DNA of 8,192 nucleotides from an uncultured Desulfobulbaceae bacterium (GCA_945787305.1 CALZIH010000230.1:1-8192); one strand, 5' to 3'. Counted from the stretch's first letter, positions 1 to 6,884 are shown. Made by a program: numbers and translations. Notes: generated from the letters alone by a model not told the origin.

Positions 1-717
1 GGATGGATGCTCTTCGCTGAACCCCAGTTGACCGAGTGCTTCGAGCACGCGACCGCTCAAATCGGGCGTGCTGGGGTCGATCATCGCATTGTGATCGGCC
101 AAGGGCACGTGGCAGAGGAACTCCCGGTCGTTGTTCCGATCAAAGGCGCCCCAGCCGCCGTCACGGTTCTGCATGGCCAGCAGCCAGCGAACGCCGCGGT
201 CAATCGCCCGGGTCGTCCGATCCATCGTGTCGACATGACAGTCGGCCTCGTCAGATTCGTCCTCCTCAGTCTCGTCCACAAGCCGCAGGTTCGGCGGCAG
301 CTTGTCGTCGGCTTCCGTTTCCGAGAACAGGCCTTCGAGGACCATCAGCACCATGGCCGTATCGTCGCTGTCGGGGTAGTAGTCGTTGTTATGCTCGAAA
401 CACCACCCTCCCGGCTCGGCCTTGACCGTCTTCGACCAATCGCCCGGCACGCGGATCTGCTGATCGAGCAGCCAGTCGAGCGCTCGGGCGACGGCCGGCT
501 CGTTTCGGGTCAGGCCGCCGGCAAGCAGGGCCCGCAGGGTGATGGCCGTGTCCCAAACCGGTGATTTGCAGGGCTGAATGCGACAGCTCTCTGCGTTCTC
601 GTCCGTCAGCAACAGGTCGTTCAATTGTCTCCAGCACTCCTGCATTTCAGGACTATCGTCGTCGCAGCCCATGGCATGCAAGGCAATCAGGCTCCAGACG
701 ATTTTGTTGGCCTGGAC
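1..717 (-). CDS. shc: Squalene-hopene cyclase, internal fragment
   Basis: Squalene-hopene cyclases fold squalene into hopene, the first step of hopanoid synthesis, at the inner membrane. The minus frame is open from 777 to the window edge, with a TAA at 780-778. Seen in it: the SPVWDTA motif (about 530-553), the catalytic acid motif D-S-D-D-T-A at 372-358 (DxDDTA of class II terpene cyclases), a QNRDGGWGAFD QW-type repeat at about 171-145, and the following DHNAMIDPSTPD block typical of the family. An acidic insertion rich in D and E lies between the DxDD motif and the QW repeat. Only about 240 of the roughly 650-750 residues expected are present: the C-terminal end runs off the window, and the N-terminal half is missing because family-like sequence ends near 700-717. 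No credible start or ribosome site lies upstream. High GC sets it apart from the rest. The family call is secure; the intactness of the gene is not. Confidence 0.85.
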
Positions 718-798
718 AAGGCGCAAAACATCACACCCGAACAAGAAATCCTCGTTGCGCCAATGGGTTGTGTGGTTTTACAATCGACCGGTAACTGA
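694..798 (+). CDS. C-terminal remnant of an unidentified plus-strand gene
   Basis: In the frame ending with TGA at 796-798, the last ~33 codons read like a natural protein tail (…NITPEQEILVAPMGCVVLQ…), a hydrophilic turn followed by alternating hydrophobic residues as at the end of a beta-sandwich. Upstream of about 694 the same frame only gives the antisense of the cyclase fragment and soon meets a TGA at 562-564. The 5' part of the gene is therefore lost at the junction. C-terminal domains of GH13-type carbohydrate enzymes can end in a similar strand, but the piece is too short to assign a family. Codon use and GC match the sequence downstream, not the cyclase. Real coding is an inference. 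Confidence 0.4.
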   Translation, partial: PDDFVGLDKAQNITPEQEILVAPMGCVVLQSTGN

Positions 799-817
799 TT
801 TCCCGTATTTTCAGTAT

Positions 818-872
818 ATGATGGATCCATAAAACGTCCAAAACGACAATTGCTCCTTAAGGGAATACAATG
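818..872 (+). repeat. 55-bp dispersed element, copy A
   Basis: Aligned without gaps to 8082-8136, this stretch matches at 41 of 55 positions by my hand count. Shared blocks are ATGATGGA, TAAAA, AAAACG, AATTGC, and a purine-rich GGGA stretch leading to CAATG. In this copy the terminal ATG (870-872) is followed at once by TGC TAG, so it starts nothing. In the other copy the ATG opens a reading frame. Probably a dispersed intergenic element of this genome that carries or resembles a ribosome-binding site and start. Confidence 0.5.
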
Positions 873-881
873 TGCTAGAAT
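873..881 (+). promoter_or_regulatory. Possible extended -10 element for the SGNH hydrolase gene
   Basis: TGC TAGAAT fits an extended -10 (TGn plus a TATAAT-like hexamer with two mismatches). The only -35-like hexamer nearby (TTGCTC, 850-855) is 20 bases away, too far to be convincing. If used, transcription would begin near 888, upstream of the ATG at 944 but downstream of the alternative GTG at 872. Confidence 0.25.
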
Positions 882-943
882 CTTTCTGCCGTCGTTGGCG
901 AGGCTTTTTACGAAACCGACAATCAATAACAGAGACCAACTCC

Positions 944-1477
944 ATGGATAGAGTACTCATGCTTGGCGATTCCCTGATTGAATGGGGCGACTGGCAAACC
1001 CTTCTTCCCGACTATGACATTATTAACCGGGGCATGGCCGGAGAGGATGTCGAAGGCCTTTCGCAGCGACTGCATGATGAAACCAAGGCCGCAGGTATAG
1101 CACAACACGTTTTGATCATGGCCGGAACCAACAACCTGCTGATGGGCAGCCTCTTTTTCCCTGCTATCTTCAAGACCATGCTGCCTAGACTTCGGGCACT
1201 CTGTCCACAATCGATCATTACCCTCAACGCAATCTTCCCCATGGAAATAGCTGAGGTAGACAGAACCACCATTGAACGGGTCAACCATGAACTCCAACAA
1301 GTTGCAGCTGCTGCCGATTGCCGCTTTCTCAACACGGACCAAGCCTTTAGCGAACACTGCCTGCCCATCACCCATCCCTGTTTTCTTGAAGACGGTATTC
1401 ACCTGAGTACCCGAGGGTATAACGTGTGGGCCGATGCAATCAGAGACCATTTGCAAGGTCTGAAGAAGAGCCAATGA
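944..1477 (+). CDS. SGNH/GDSL-family hydrolase (lipase/esterase-like)
   Basis: A 177-residue single-domain SGNH hydrolase. Block I is LGDSLIEWG with the nucleophile Ser10; block II is the NRGMAGE stretch at 28-34 with its oxyanion Gly; block III is AGTNN at 60-64 (the usual GxND with N in the last place); block V is DGIH at 150-153, supplying Asp and His of the triad. Such enzymes cleave ester or acyl bonds in lipids, sugars or peptidoglycan; substrate cannot be told from sequence. No signal peptide is visible, so it is probably cytoplasmic. I chose the ATG at 944 because the conserved first strand begins immediately after it, as usual in short family members. A GTG at 872 lies 8 bases past a good AAGGGA and would add 24 basic, unconserved-looking residues; it is the main alternative. 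The gene stands alone, with a promoter just after its stop. Confidence 0.85.
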   Translation: MDRVLMLGDSLIEWGDWQTLLPDYDIINRGMAGEDVEGLSQRLHDETKAAGIAQHVLIMAGTNNLLMGSLFFPAIFKTMLPRLRALCPQSIITLNAIFPMEIAEVDRTTIERVNHELQQVAAAADCRFLNTDQAFSEHCLPITHPCFLEDGIHLSTRGYNVWADAIRDHLQGLKKSQ

Positions 1478-1480
1478 GGC

Positions 1481-1509
1481 TTGACAGGCAGTGCGCTAGT
1501 ATTTATAAG
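1481..1509 (+). promoter_or_regulatory. Sigma-70-type promoter for the periplasmic protein operon
   Basis: TTGACA at 1481-1486, a 17-base spacer, then TATAAG at 1504-1509: a perfect -35 and a -10 with one mismatch at optimal spacing. It starts three bases after the SGNH hydrolase stop codon and would give an untranslated leader of about 75 bases before the ATG at 1593. The tight gene spacing downstream suggests it drives the run through the Nudix gene. Confidence 0.7.
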
Positions 1510-1592
1510 TTCTCTCCAACGTCGACTTTTAAAATACCTCTGGTTTCAATGTTTGAACAGAGGACACATTTCTTTCTTTTTCGAGGTTCATT

Positions 1593-2444
1593 ATGATACG
1601 TTCACGTCTGATTACCTGTCTTGTTTTTGCCGCACTCTGTACCACACCGAATCTTATGACTGCCCAGGCTACCATGGCGGCAGAAACGCAATTTGACGGT
1701 AAACCGATCAAGGGGACCGTATTGGAAACCATGAACACTTCCGGCTATACGTATATGCACGTAGAGGCCGCCGAAGGAGCCGTCTGGGTCGCTGTCCCCG
1801 AAACTAAAGTTACAAAAGGCCAAGAGGTTGTCGCCAAACCCGGCATGACCATGACCAATTTTGAATCCAAAACCTTAAACCGCACCTTTGATGCGATTAT
1901 TTTCTCGTCTGGAATTGGCAACGGAGCCAAAGTTGATTCCAATCCGCACGGTAGCGTCACAGCCATGGGTAAAGCACCGGCAAAGGATGGTGGTTCAAGT
2001 TTTGCCGAGGCAATGAAGGCGGAACAAGGATCCGGCATGGCAGGAGGAGCTGCAGCGGGCGCAGCCATGGCAGGTATGGAAGGTGCCAGTGGCAGCTCCA
2101 GTAACATCGTCCCCTCAAAGGACGTCACCGTCGAGAAAGCCCAGGGTGATAATGCGTTTACAGTGGAAGAATGCTTTGCCAAGGCAAAAAGCCTTAACAC
2201 CAAAAAGGTAAAAGTTCAGGGCAAGGTGGTCAAAGTGTCTAAAATGATCATGGGCAAGAACTGGATCCATATCCAAGACGGCACCGGAAACCCGCTGGAG
2301 AATACCCACGACCTTGTTGTGACCACCATGGCCGAACCTGCAATGAACAGCGTTGTAACAGTTGAAGGCACCCTGGCTGCGAACAAAGATTTTGGCGCAG
2401 GCTATAAGTATGATGTTATTATAGAAGGCGCTGAAGTAAAATAA
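1593..2444 (+). CDS. Secreted two-domain protein: NrfJ-like N-domain plus OB-fold domain
   Basis: A 283-residue exported protein. Residues 1-29 form a signal peptide (basic start, hydrophobic core 7-15, A-T-M-A before a likely cut at 29/30), so it acts in the periplasm. Residues 38-106 form a small beta-rich domain (GTVLETMNTSGYTYMHV…VWVAVPE…SKTLNRTFDAIIFSSG) resembling NrfJ-type proteins found near nitrite-reductase genes. An Ala/Gly/Met-rich linker covers about 145-170. Residues 203-280 look like an OB fold of the nucleic-acid-binding kind (VKVQGKVVKVSKMIMGKNWIHIQDGTG…). The biochemical role of this domain pair is unknown to me; export makes DNA binding unlikely. No cysteine follows the signal peptide, so it is not a lipoprotein, and there is no haem motif. 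GAGG at 1583-1586, six bases before the ATG, supports the start. It leads a tightly spaced run, with PanE 6 bases downstream. Confidence 0.75.
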   Translation: MIRSRLITCLVFAALCTTPNLMTAQATMAAETQFDGKPIKGTVLETMNTSGYTYMHVEAAEGAVWVAVPETKVTKGQEVVAKPGMTMTNFESKTLNRTFDAIIFSSGIGNGAKVDSNPHGSVTAMGKAPAKDGGSSFAEAMKAEQGSGMAGGAAAGAAMAGMEGASGSSSNIVPSKDVTVEKAQGDNAFTVEECFAKAKSLNTKKVKVQGKVVKVSKMIMGKNWIHIQDGTGNPLENTHDLVVTTMAEPAMNSVVTVEGTLAANKDFGAGYKYDVIIEGAEVK

Positions 2445-2450
2445 GCCTCC

Positions 2451-3521
2451 ATGCATCTTGTCCTTGTCGGACCGGGAGCCCTGGGCTCGTTGTTTGCGGT
2501 ACGACTTGCTCCGGAGTTGCAGAAAGAGGGTAATGCCCTCTTTCTGCTTGATCATAACAGCGAACGAGCTGAAAGTCTTGACCGGAACGGATTCACTCTC
2601 CAGGAAGGTGACCATACCTTTTCATCGAATCCCACAGTAGTCGCTGATCCAAGAAAAATTCCCTTCTGTGATATCCTGCTTCTCTGTGTCAAGGCCGGCG
2701 ATGCCGGTAAAGCCCTACGCCATGCCGCCTCGCTCATTGGGGACGACACGCTGATCATAGGATTGCAAAACGGAATGACCCACCTTTTCGACTTGAAAAG
2801 CACCCAGGGTATTGCTACAGCAGCGGTCTGTTCCGAAGGCGCCACCCTCCTGTCACCAGGCCAGGTCATTCATGGAGGCTACGGCCTGACCCGCTTTGGC
2901 CTGCTCAACACGGCAACGCCTGTACCGTCTACGCTGAAAGCCCTTGTCGATCTTTTTACCAGGGCTAAGCTTGCAGCTGAAATTGTTCTCGACATACGAG
3001 CATACCTTTGGGAAAAACTCTTTATCAATGCGGGCATCAATGCCCTGACCGCGATACATAAGTGGAAAAATGGCCGTTTACTCACCTCTTCTACGGCAAC
3101 AGACACTATGAAAAAGGCTATCAGCGAAGCGGTTGCAATTGCCCGGGCCAAGGGTATTCAAATTCCCAGAGATCCGCTGGCTCTGTCCCTGGCTGTCTGC
3201 CGCAAAACAGAGAATAATACTTCTTCCATGCTGCAGGATGTTCTCAAGAAACATCCTACCGAAATTGAGGCCATCAATGGCTATATTGTTCAGCAAGGCC
3301 GAGAATTGGAAAGCATAAAATTAATCCGGCAGCCCTTGGTTTTGACTTCGACGGGGTCATTGCCGATACTGCCGAGACCTTTCTCCGCCTGGCCTGTGAA
3401 AAATACAATCATTGTGATGTTCGCCTTGAGGATATCACCAGTTTTGAAGTCGAAGATTGCCTCGATGTTGCACCGGATATTGTGCAATCAATCTTTATGG
3501 AAGTACTCCTCGACTCCATAG
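2451..3521 (+). CDS. panE: 2-dehydropantoate 2-reductase (ketopantoate reductase) family; C-terminus runs out of frame
   Basis: The family reduces ketopantoate to pantoate with NADPH for pantothenate/CoA synthesis in the cytoplasm. Seen: the Rossmann motif GPGALG at 7-12, the conserved Lys81 (LLCVKA), LQNG at 105-108, catalytic Lys189 in LWEKLFINAGINALT with Asn193 and Asn197, SSMLQD at 258-263, and EIEAINGYIV (271-280) with the substrate-binding Glu. Family-like sequence stops at GRELES (residue 288, near base 3314). The remaining 68 residues are an out-of-frame reading of the HAD gene and look meaningless. A usual PanE has 20-25 more residues here. One extra base in the A4 run at 3317-3320 would join PanE in frame to the HAD domain, so a fusion with a frameshift is likely. 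No Shine-Dalgarno precedes the ATG, which lies 6 bases after the upstream stop; coupling is probable. It could be a PanE paralogue rather than the pathway enzyme. Confidence 0.8.
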   Translation: MHLVLVGPGALGSLFAVRLAPELQKEGNALFLLDHNSERAESLDRNGFTLQEGDHTFSSNPTVVADPRKIPFCDILLLCVKAGDAGKALRHAASLIGDDTLIIGLQNGMTHLFDLKSTQGIATAAVCSEGATLLSPGQVIHGGYGLTRFGLLNTATPVPSTLKALVDLFTRAKLAAEIVLDIRAYLWEKLFINAGINALTAIHKWKNGRLLTSSTATDTMKKAISEAVAIARAKGIQIPRDPLALSLAVCRKTENNTSSMLQDVLKKHPTEIEAINGYIVQQGRELESIKLIRQPLVLTSTGSLPILPRPFSAWPVKNTIIVMFALRISPVLKSKIASMLHRILCNQSLWKYSSTP

Positions 3522-3901
3522 GCACCGGCCTCAAGCCCATGCCTGGGGCAGTAGAAGTACTGGGTGAGCTCACGGAACATGCAGAGGTCAAAGTTGTCAC
3601 AGCACGGTCGCGACCGGAACCTGTTCACGCATGGCTGGAAACAGTGCTGCCGCCTTCAACGTGCACCCGCATCCACATCATTGCCATGGGAACCCATGAT
3701 GACAAGACCCGACATATCCGACAACAAGGATTAACTCATTTCATTGATGACAGGCTGGAGACCTGCACCCAACTTGACAGCGCAGGAATCCGCTCCATCG
3801 TTTTTAATCATCCCTGGAACGCAAACCGTCATAACCTGCCCACGGTCAGTAGCTGGCAGGATATCCGCTCTTTGTGTCTGCAGGAAAAACAAACATGGTA
3901 A
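3320..3901 (+). CDS. HAD-superfamily phosphatase, 5'-nucleotidase-like; no normal start codon
   Basis: A HAD hydrolase of about 190 residues. Numbering from base 3320, motif I is FDFDGVIAD with nucleophile Asp9 and acid Asp11; motif II is VVTAR (Thr94); a motif III lysine is K129 (HDDKT); motif IV is FIDDR (Asp143/144). It resembles cytosolic deoxy-5'-nucleotidase-type HADs that dephosphorylate small phosphoesters; substrate unknown. The frame is open from 3269, but no ATG, GTG or TTG lies between there and motif I. The next start (GTG 3482) would remove the nucleophile. Either it is translated as the second half of a PanE-HAD fusion broken by a one-base deletion, or it starts at a rare ATT (3320), six bases after GGAAAG, or an ATG was damaged: ATGAAAATTAAT would become the observed ATAAAATTAAT by losing one G. 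The stop overlaps the Nudix start. Confidence 0.7.
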   Translation: MNPAALGFDFDGVIADTAETFLRLACEKYNHCDVRLEDITSFEVEDCLDVAPDIVQSIFMEVLLDSIGTGLKPMPGAVEVLGELTEHAEVKVVTARSRPEPVHAWLETVLPPSTCTRIHIIAMGTHDDKTRHIRQQGLTHFIDDRLETCTQLDSAGIRSIVFNHPWNANRHNLPTVSSWQDIRSLCLQEKQTW

Positions 3902-4329
3902 ACTCCATGCAATGCCCCCAATGTCATACCGAGATCCCGCTGTTCAAAAATCCGACTCCCACAGTGGACATCATCATTGAAATCACAGGGGGTATCGTCC
4001 TGATTGAACGTAAACATGCTCCTCAAGGATGGGCTCTGCCCGGAGGTTTTGTCGATTACGGCGAGTCGTATGAGGCCGCCGCTGTGCGGGAGGCAAAAGA
4101 GGAAACAGGGTTAACAGTGGAGCTGATCAGGCAGTTCCATACCTATTCCAATCCGGGCCGCGATGCCCGCCAGCACACGGCGTCAACGGTTTTCATTGCC
4201 CGGGCCCAGGGTATACCTGTGGGGGCGGATGATGCTTTGCAGGCAAAAATTTTCAACCGGGACAACCTCCCGCCCCTGGTTTTTGACCATGCTCAGATCA
4301 TCGACGACTATTTCAAGCAAAAATATTAG
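3895..4329 (+). CDS. Nudix hydrolase
   Basis: A 144-residue cytoplasmic Nudix enzyme that should hydrolyse a nucleoside diphosphate linked to another moiety, in a Mg-dependent way. The Nudix box at residues 51-73 is complete and canonical: G, x5, E57, x7, R65-E66, then E69-E70, G72, L73. Upstream lie NPTPTVDIII and WALPGGFVDYGES, as in many short ADP-ribose/NADH-pyrophosphatase-like members, though the substrate cannot be fixed from sequence. A C-P-Q-C pair at 7-10 suggests half of a zinc-ribbon relic. The ATG at 3895 overlaps the HAD stop (ATGGTAA) and follows AGGA at 3882-3885 by 9 bases, which indicates translational coupling; an ATG at 3907 is the alternative. It is the last gene of the tight plus-strand run. 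Confidence 0.88.
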   Translation: MVNSMQCPQCHTEIPLFKNPTPTVDIIIEITGGIVLIERKHAPQGWALPGGFVDYGESYEAAAVREAKEETGLTVELIRQFHTYSNPGRDARQHTASTVFIARAQGIPVGADDALQAKIFNRDNLPPLVFDHAQIIDDYFKQKY

Positions 4330-4412
4330 GGTACGATGGTACCGGTGCACCAGATAATTTTACATCTCGTCATGCTCATCTGACAGGGCAGCTCGACTCC
4401 ATACATTAACAG

Positions 4413-4437
4413 CCAGTTGTTTACTGGAAACAATTGG
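4413..4437. repeat. Inverted repeat in the PPK2 leader (possible operator or hairpin)
   Basis: CCAGTTGTTT and AAACAATTGG face each other around a 5-base centre (ACTGG); 9 of 10 pairs match. It lies 37 bases before the PPK2 ATG and has no T-run after it, so it is not a terminator. It overlaps a possible weak promoter (TTGTTT 4417-4422 and extended -10 TGG-TAATTT at 4435-4443, with a short 15-base spacer), a position that would suit a repressor site. Function is an inference. Confidence 0.35.
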
Positions 4438-4473
4438 TAATTTCAGTATCCAATGCGAGAAAGGGGAAAGACC

Positions 4474-5259
4474 ATGACCAAAAGCCGGATATCGAGAAAA
4501 GACTATGAAAAAAAGCTTGAAAAATTGCAAGAGGAGCTGTGCATGCTCCAGCGCTATGTCCTTAAGGAAGGATTACGCGTGGTTGTGGTCTTTGAAGGAA
4601 GAGATGCCGCCGGCAAGGGCGGTGTAATCAAACGAATAACCGAACGCGTCAGCCCACGCGTCTTTCGCGTTGTCGCCTTGCCGGCCCCGAGCGACCGGGA
4701 AAAGTCCCAACTCTATCTCCAACGCTATTTAGCTCACATGCCCGCAGCCGGAGAGGTCGTGCTTTTTGACCGCAGCTGGTACAACCGTGCCGGGGTTGAA
4801 AAAGTCATGGGATTCTGTAGCGATGAGGAATACAAACGGTTTCTCGAACATGCCCCCGATTTCGAGGCCTGGCTGGTTGAAGCTGGTATCATTTTGATTA
4901 AATACTTTTTTGATGTGAGCCAGGAAGAGCAGGAGCGAAGATTTCACAAGCGGCTATCTGATCAGCTTCGGCAATGGAAATTAAGCCCCATGGATGTCAC
5001 CTCATTTCAGAAATGGTGGGCATACACCGAAGCCTACGACAAGATGATACAGGCGACTGACACCGAGCCTGCTCCCTGGTTTCGGGTCCATGCTGACGAT
5101 AAGCGCCGGGCCAGATTAAATTGTATTTCCCACCTGCTGAGCATGATCGACTACGAGCATGTGCAATTCGACGCCCCGGATCTCGGTAAGCGCAAAAAAA
5201 GGAAAAAAGGACAGGCCAAGAAGATCTCTTTTCAACACACGGTTCCCGAGTCTTACTGA
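4474..5259 (+). CDS. ppk2: Polyphosphate kinase 2 (PPK2)
   Basis: PPK2 enzymes move phosphate between polyphosphate and nucleotides (mostly making ATP or GTP from the diphosphate) in the cytoplasm. The 261-residue protein has a single PPK2 domain. Walker A is FEGRDAAGKGG (40-50) with Lys48; the LPAPSDREKSQLYLQRY segment at 69-85 is family-typical; the Walker-B/lid region is VLFDRSWYNRAGVEKVMGF (96-114) with Asp99 and Arg100; FDVSQEEQERRF, the KLSPMD stretch and WFRVHADDKRRAR follow. A long N-terminal helix precedes the core, and the tail is strongly basic (GKRKKRKKGQAKK). Length and layout fit one-domain, class I-like PPK2; nucleotide preference is not predictable here. I took the ATG at 4474 because AAGGGGAA at 4461-4468 sits at the right distance; the ATG at 4453 has no such site. 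The gene has its own leader and faces the helicase gene. Confidence 0.92.
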   Translation: MTKSRISRKDYEKKLEKLQEELCMLQRYVLKEGLRVVVVFEGRDAAGKGGVIKRITERVSPRVFRVVALPAPSDREKSQLYLQRYLAHMPAAGEVVLFDRSWYNRAGVEKVMGFCSDEEYKRFLEHAPDFEAWLVEAGIILIKYFFDVSQEEQERRFHKRLSDQLRQWKLSPMDVTSFQKWWAYTEAYDKMIQATDTEPAPWFRVHADDKRRARLNCISHLLSMIDYEHVQFDAPDLGKRKKRKKGQAKKISFQHTVPESY

Positions 5260-5300
5260 TCGACGACTTGCTCCCTGTAACAGCCAACCGTCTGAGATGT

Positions 5301-5331
5301 AAGGGTTTGCAAAGAGGCAACAGCCACCCTT
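5301..5331. other. Hairpin between convergent genes
   Basis: AAGGGT (5301-5306) pairs with ACCCTT (5326-5331), and inside it GGC (5316-5318) pairs with GCC (5323-5325) around AACA, with a 9-base bulge on the left arm. It lies about 40 bases past the PPK2 stop and 35 bases past the helicase stop. No T-run flanks it on either strand, so it is not a classic intrinsic terminator; it might protect 3' ends. Confidence 0.25.
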
Positions 5332-5361
5332 GCAAGCGGGAATGGTCGCATGGTGAGCAAT

Positions 5362-5387
5362 GGCGACTATCGTCGCCTCTTCTTTCT
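5362..5387 (+). terminator. Possible intrinsic terminator for PPK2
   Basis: GGCGAC (5362-5367), loop TATC, GTCGCC (5372-5377) form a perfect 6-bp stem followed by TCTTCTTTCT on the plus strand. The T-tract is interrupted by C, so efficiency is doubtful. It lies about 100 bases past the PPK2 stop and overlaps the last codons and TAG of the convergent helicase gene. Confidence 0.35.
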
Positions 5388-6884
5388 GCGCGGCCCTCGT
5401 CGGGGCACATGCTCCGGCGGGCGCCCCTTGGGCGGTACGACTAACAGTGATTCATCGGGCTGCACACATGGAATGGATCGACCGATGTACTCTTCAATTT
5501 CGGGCAGATAAAAGGCGCCTTCCTCATCGGCGAAACTGATAGAAATCCCCGCGTTTCCGGCCCGTCCGGTCCGACCGATACGATGAACGTAATCCTCCGG
5601 TTCATACGGGAGCGTATAGTTGACCACATGGCTGATACCGTCGATGTGGATGCCCCGCCCGGCCACATCGGTGGCGATGAGTACATCTACTCGACCTTCC
5701 CGGAAACGTTCCAGTCGAGCCATGCGTTTCTGTTGAGGTACATCACCGGTGAGCAGCGTGCAGTTTATATTATTGCGACGCAGGCGATCATACAGTTTTC
5801 GCGCTTCACTTTTCATGTTGGTGAAAACAATAATCCGCTCATGTTCAGCCGTGGTAATGGTATTATATAAAACATGATATTTTTCAGCAGTCGTTGTCAT
5901 ATAGACAATTTGCTCGACAGTTTCCACTGCAACCTGCTCGGACTCGGTTTCCAGGGACACCGGTTTAACGCACCACTGGGAAGCAAGATGTTTGACCTCA
6001 GGGGTTACGGTTGCCGAAAACAGCATGGTCTGTCGCTCTTCTTTTTTCGGCATCCGGTGAATGATCCTCCTGACATCGGGGATAAAGCCCATATCAAGCA
6101 TCCGGTCGGCCTCATCGATAATCATTGTCCGTACCTGCTTGAGATTCACGACCCTCTTGCCGACATAATCCAATAAACGACCAGGGGTTGCCACAACGAC
6201 GTCAACCAACCCCTGCTCAAGCTGATTGATCTGTCGCTGGTAATCCGTTCCTCCGTATACGGCAACAATGCGTAGTGGCGTATATTTTGCCAGTCCTTTT
6301 CCATCTTTTGCAATCTGTTGCACGAGTTCCCGGGTTGGTGCAATTATCAATGCGCGAGGAGTACCCGGCCTGGTATGGGTCCGTTGTTCCCTCAACAGCC
6401 GTGCAAAAAGAGATATAAGAAAAACAGCACTCTTGCCGGTACCAGTACTGGCTCGGCCCACCAGGTCTTTTCCTGTCAAGGCATCCGGCAAGGCTTTCGC
6501 CTGGATCGGGGTACAATATTGAAAATCAAGATCGGCAATGGCCCGCATAAGCGAAAGTGGCAGATTAAAATCATGAAAACGGGATTTACCGGGAACCGGA
6601 TCCACCTGAAATGAAGTGAGACTCCACTTTGACTTTTTTCTACCCCGATTTTGCCGGCGTGGCTTGCGCTCGGTTGCTGTCTGAAATTCCTCCGTGACGG
6701 TTTCAACCTCCGGAGCTCGGGCATGCAGATTTTCTGCATGTTGCTCAGTGCTTTTTACTTTTTCTGAAATAGATGCCGAGACTTCTTCCTGGCTGTCAAC
6801 ACCCAGGAAACGGGTAAACTTTTCCCGTGATCGGAGTAACTGTCTGAACCGTGGGTTTGTTTTTCTCAATAGATTTCTTTTCAT
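5367..6884 (-). CDS. DEAD-box ATP-dependent RNA helicase (RhlB/RhlE-like)
   Basis: A 505-residue cytoplasmic RNA helicase that unwinds or remodels RNA with ATP. All motifs are present: Q-motif region FHDFNLPLSLMRAI…YCTPIQ (103-128), motif I ASTGTGKS (145-152; Ser where Thr is usual), Ia PTRELVQQ, GG at 211-212, Ib TPGRLLD (233-239), DEAD at 257-260, SAT at 290-292, IV IIVFTN (351-356), V ATDVAGRGIHID (404-415), VI HRIGRTGRAG (434-443). A roughly 100-residue charged N-terminal extension with a basic patch (73-86) and a short Arg/Lys-rich C-terminal tail probably bind RNA. The ATG at 6884-6882 follows AGGAAAA closely. It lies about 80 bases after the membrane-protein gene on the same strand and may be co-transcribed or have its own promoter. 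The exact family member (RhlB against RhlE) is uncertain. Confidence 0.93.
   Translation of the reverse strand: MKRNLLRKTNPRFRQLLRSREKFTRFLGVDSQEEVSASISEKVKSTEQHAENLHARAPEVETVTEEFQTATERKPRRQNRGRKKSKWSLTSFQVDPVPGKSRFHDFNLPLSLMRAIADLDFQYCTPIQAKALPDALTGKDLVGRASTGTGKSAVFLISLFARLLREQRTHTRPGTPRALIIAPTRELVQQIAKDGKGLAKYTPLRIVAVYGGTDYQRQINQLEQGLVDVVVATPGRLLDYVGKRVVNLKQVRTMIIDEADRMLDMGFIPDVRRIIHRMPKKEERQTMLFSATVTPEVKHLASQWCVKPVSLETESEQVAVETVEQIVYMTTTAEKYHVLYNTITTAEHERIIVFTNMKSEARKLYDRLRRNNINCTLLTGDVPQQKRMARLERFREGRVDVLIATDVAGRGIHIDGISHVVNYTLPYEPEDYVHRIGRTGRAGNAGISISFADEEGAFYLPEIEEYIGRSIPCVQPDESLLVVPPKGRPPEHVPRRGPRRKKRRR

Noticed and set aside
7..564. Long open frame on the plus strand opposite the cyclase fragment
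   Set aside because: It is antisense to clear cyclase motifs (SPVWDTA, DxDDTA, QW repeat) and its own translation shows no domain; GC-rich sequence commonly leaves such frames open.
872..943. GTG start for the SGNH hydrolase, adding 24 residues
   Set aside because: It has a good AAGGGA site, but that site belongs to the repeat element, and the added residues look unlike family N-termini; kept only as an alternative.
923..1474. Long open frame on the minus strand opposite the SGNH hydrolase
   Set aside because: The plus strand carries all SGNH blocks in order with a proper start; the antisense product resembles nothing and lacks a ribosome site.
3315..3345. Programmed -1 frameshift between PanE and HAD
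   Set aside because: The available stretches (A AAA TTA; G GTT TTG) do not match the X XXY YYZ slippery pattern and no clear downstream pseudoknot was seen; a simple indel explains it better.
4330..4452. Intrinsic terminator after the Nudix gene
   Set aside because: GGTACC and GGTGCACC palindromes and the 4413-4437 inverted repeat exist, but none is followed by a T-run.
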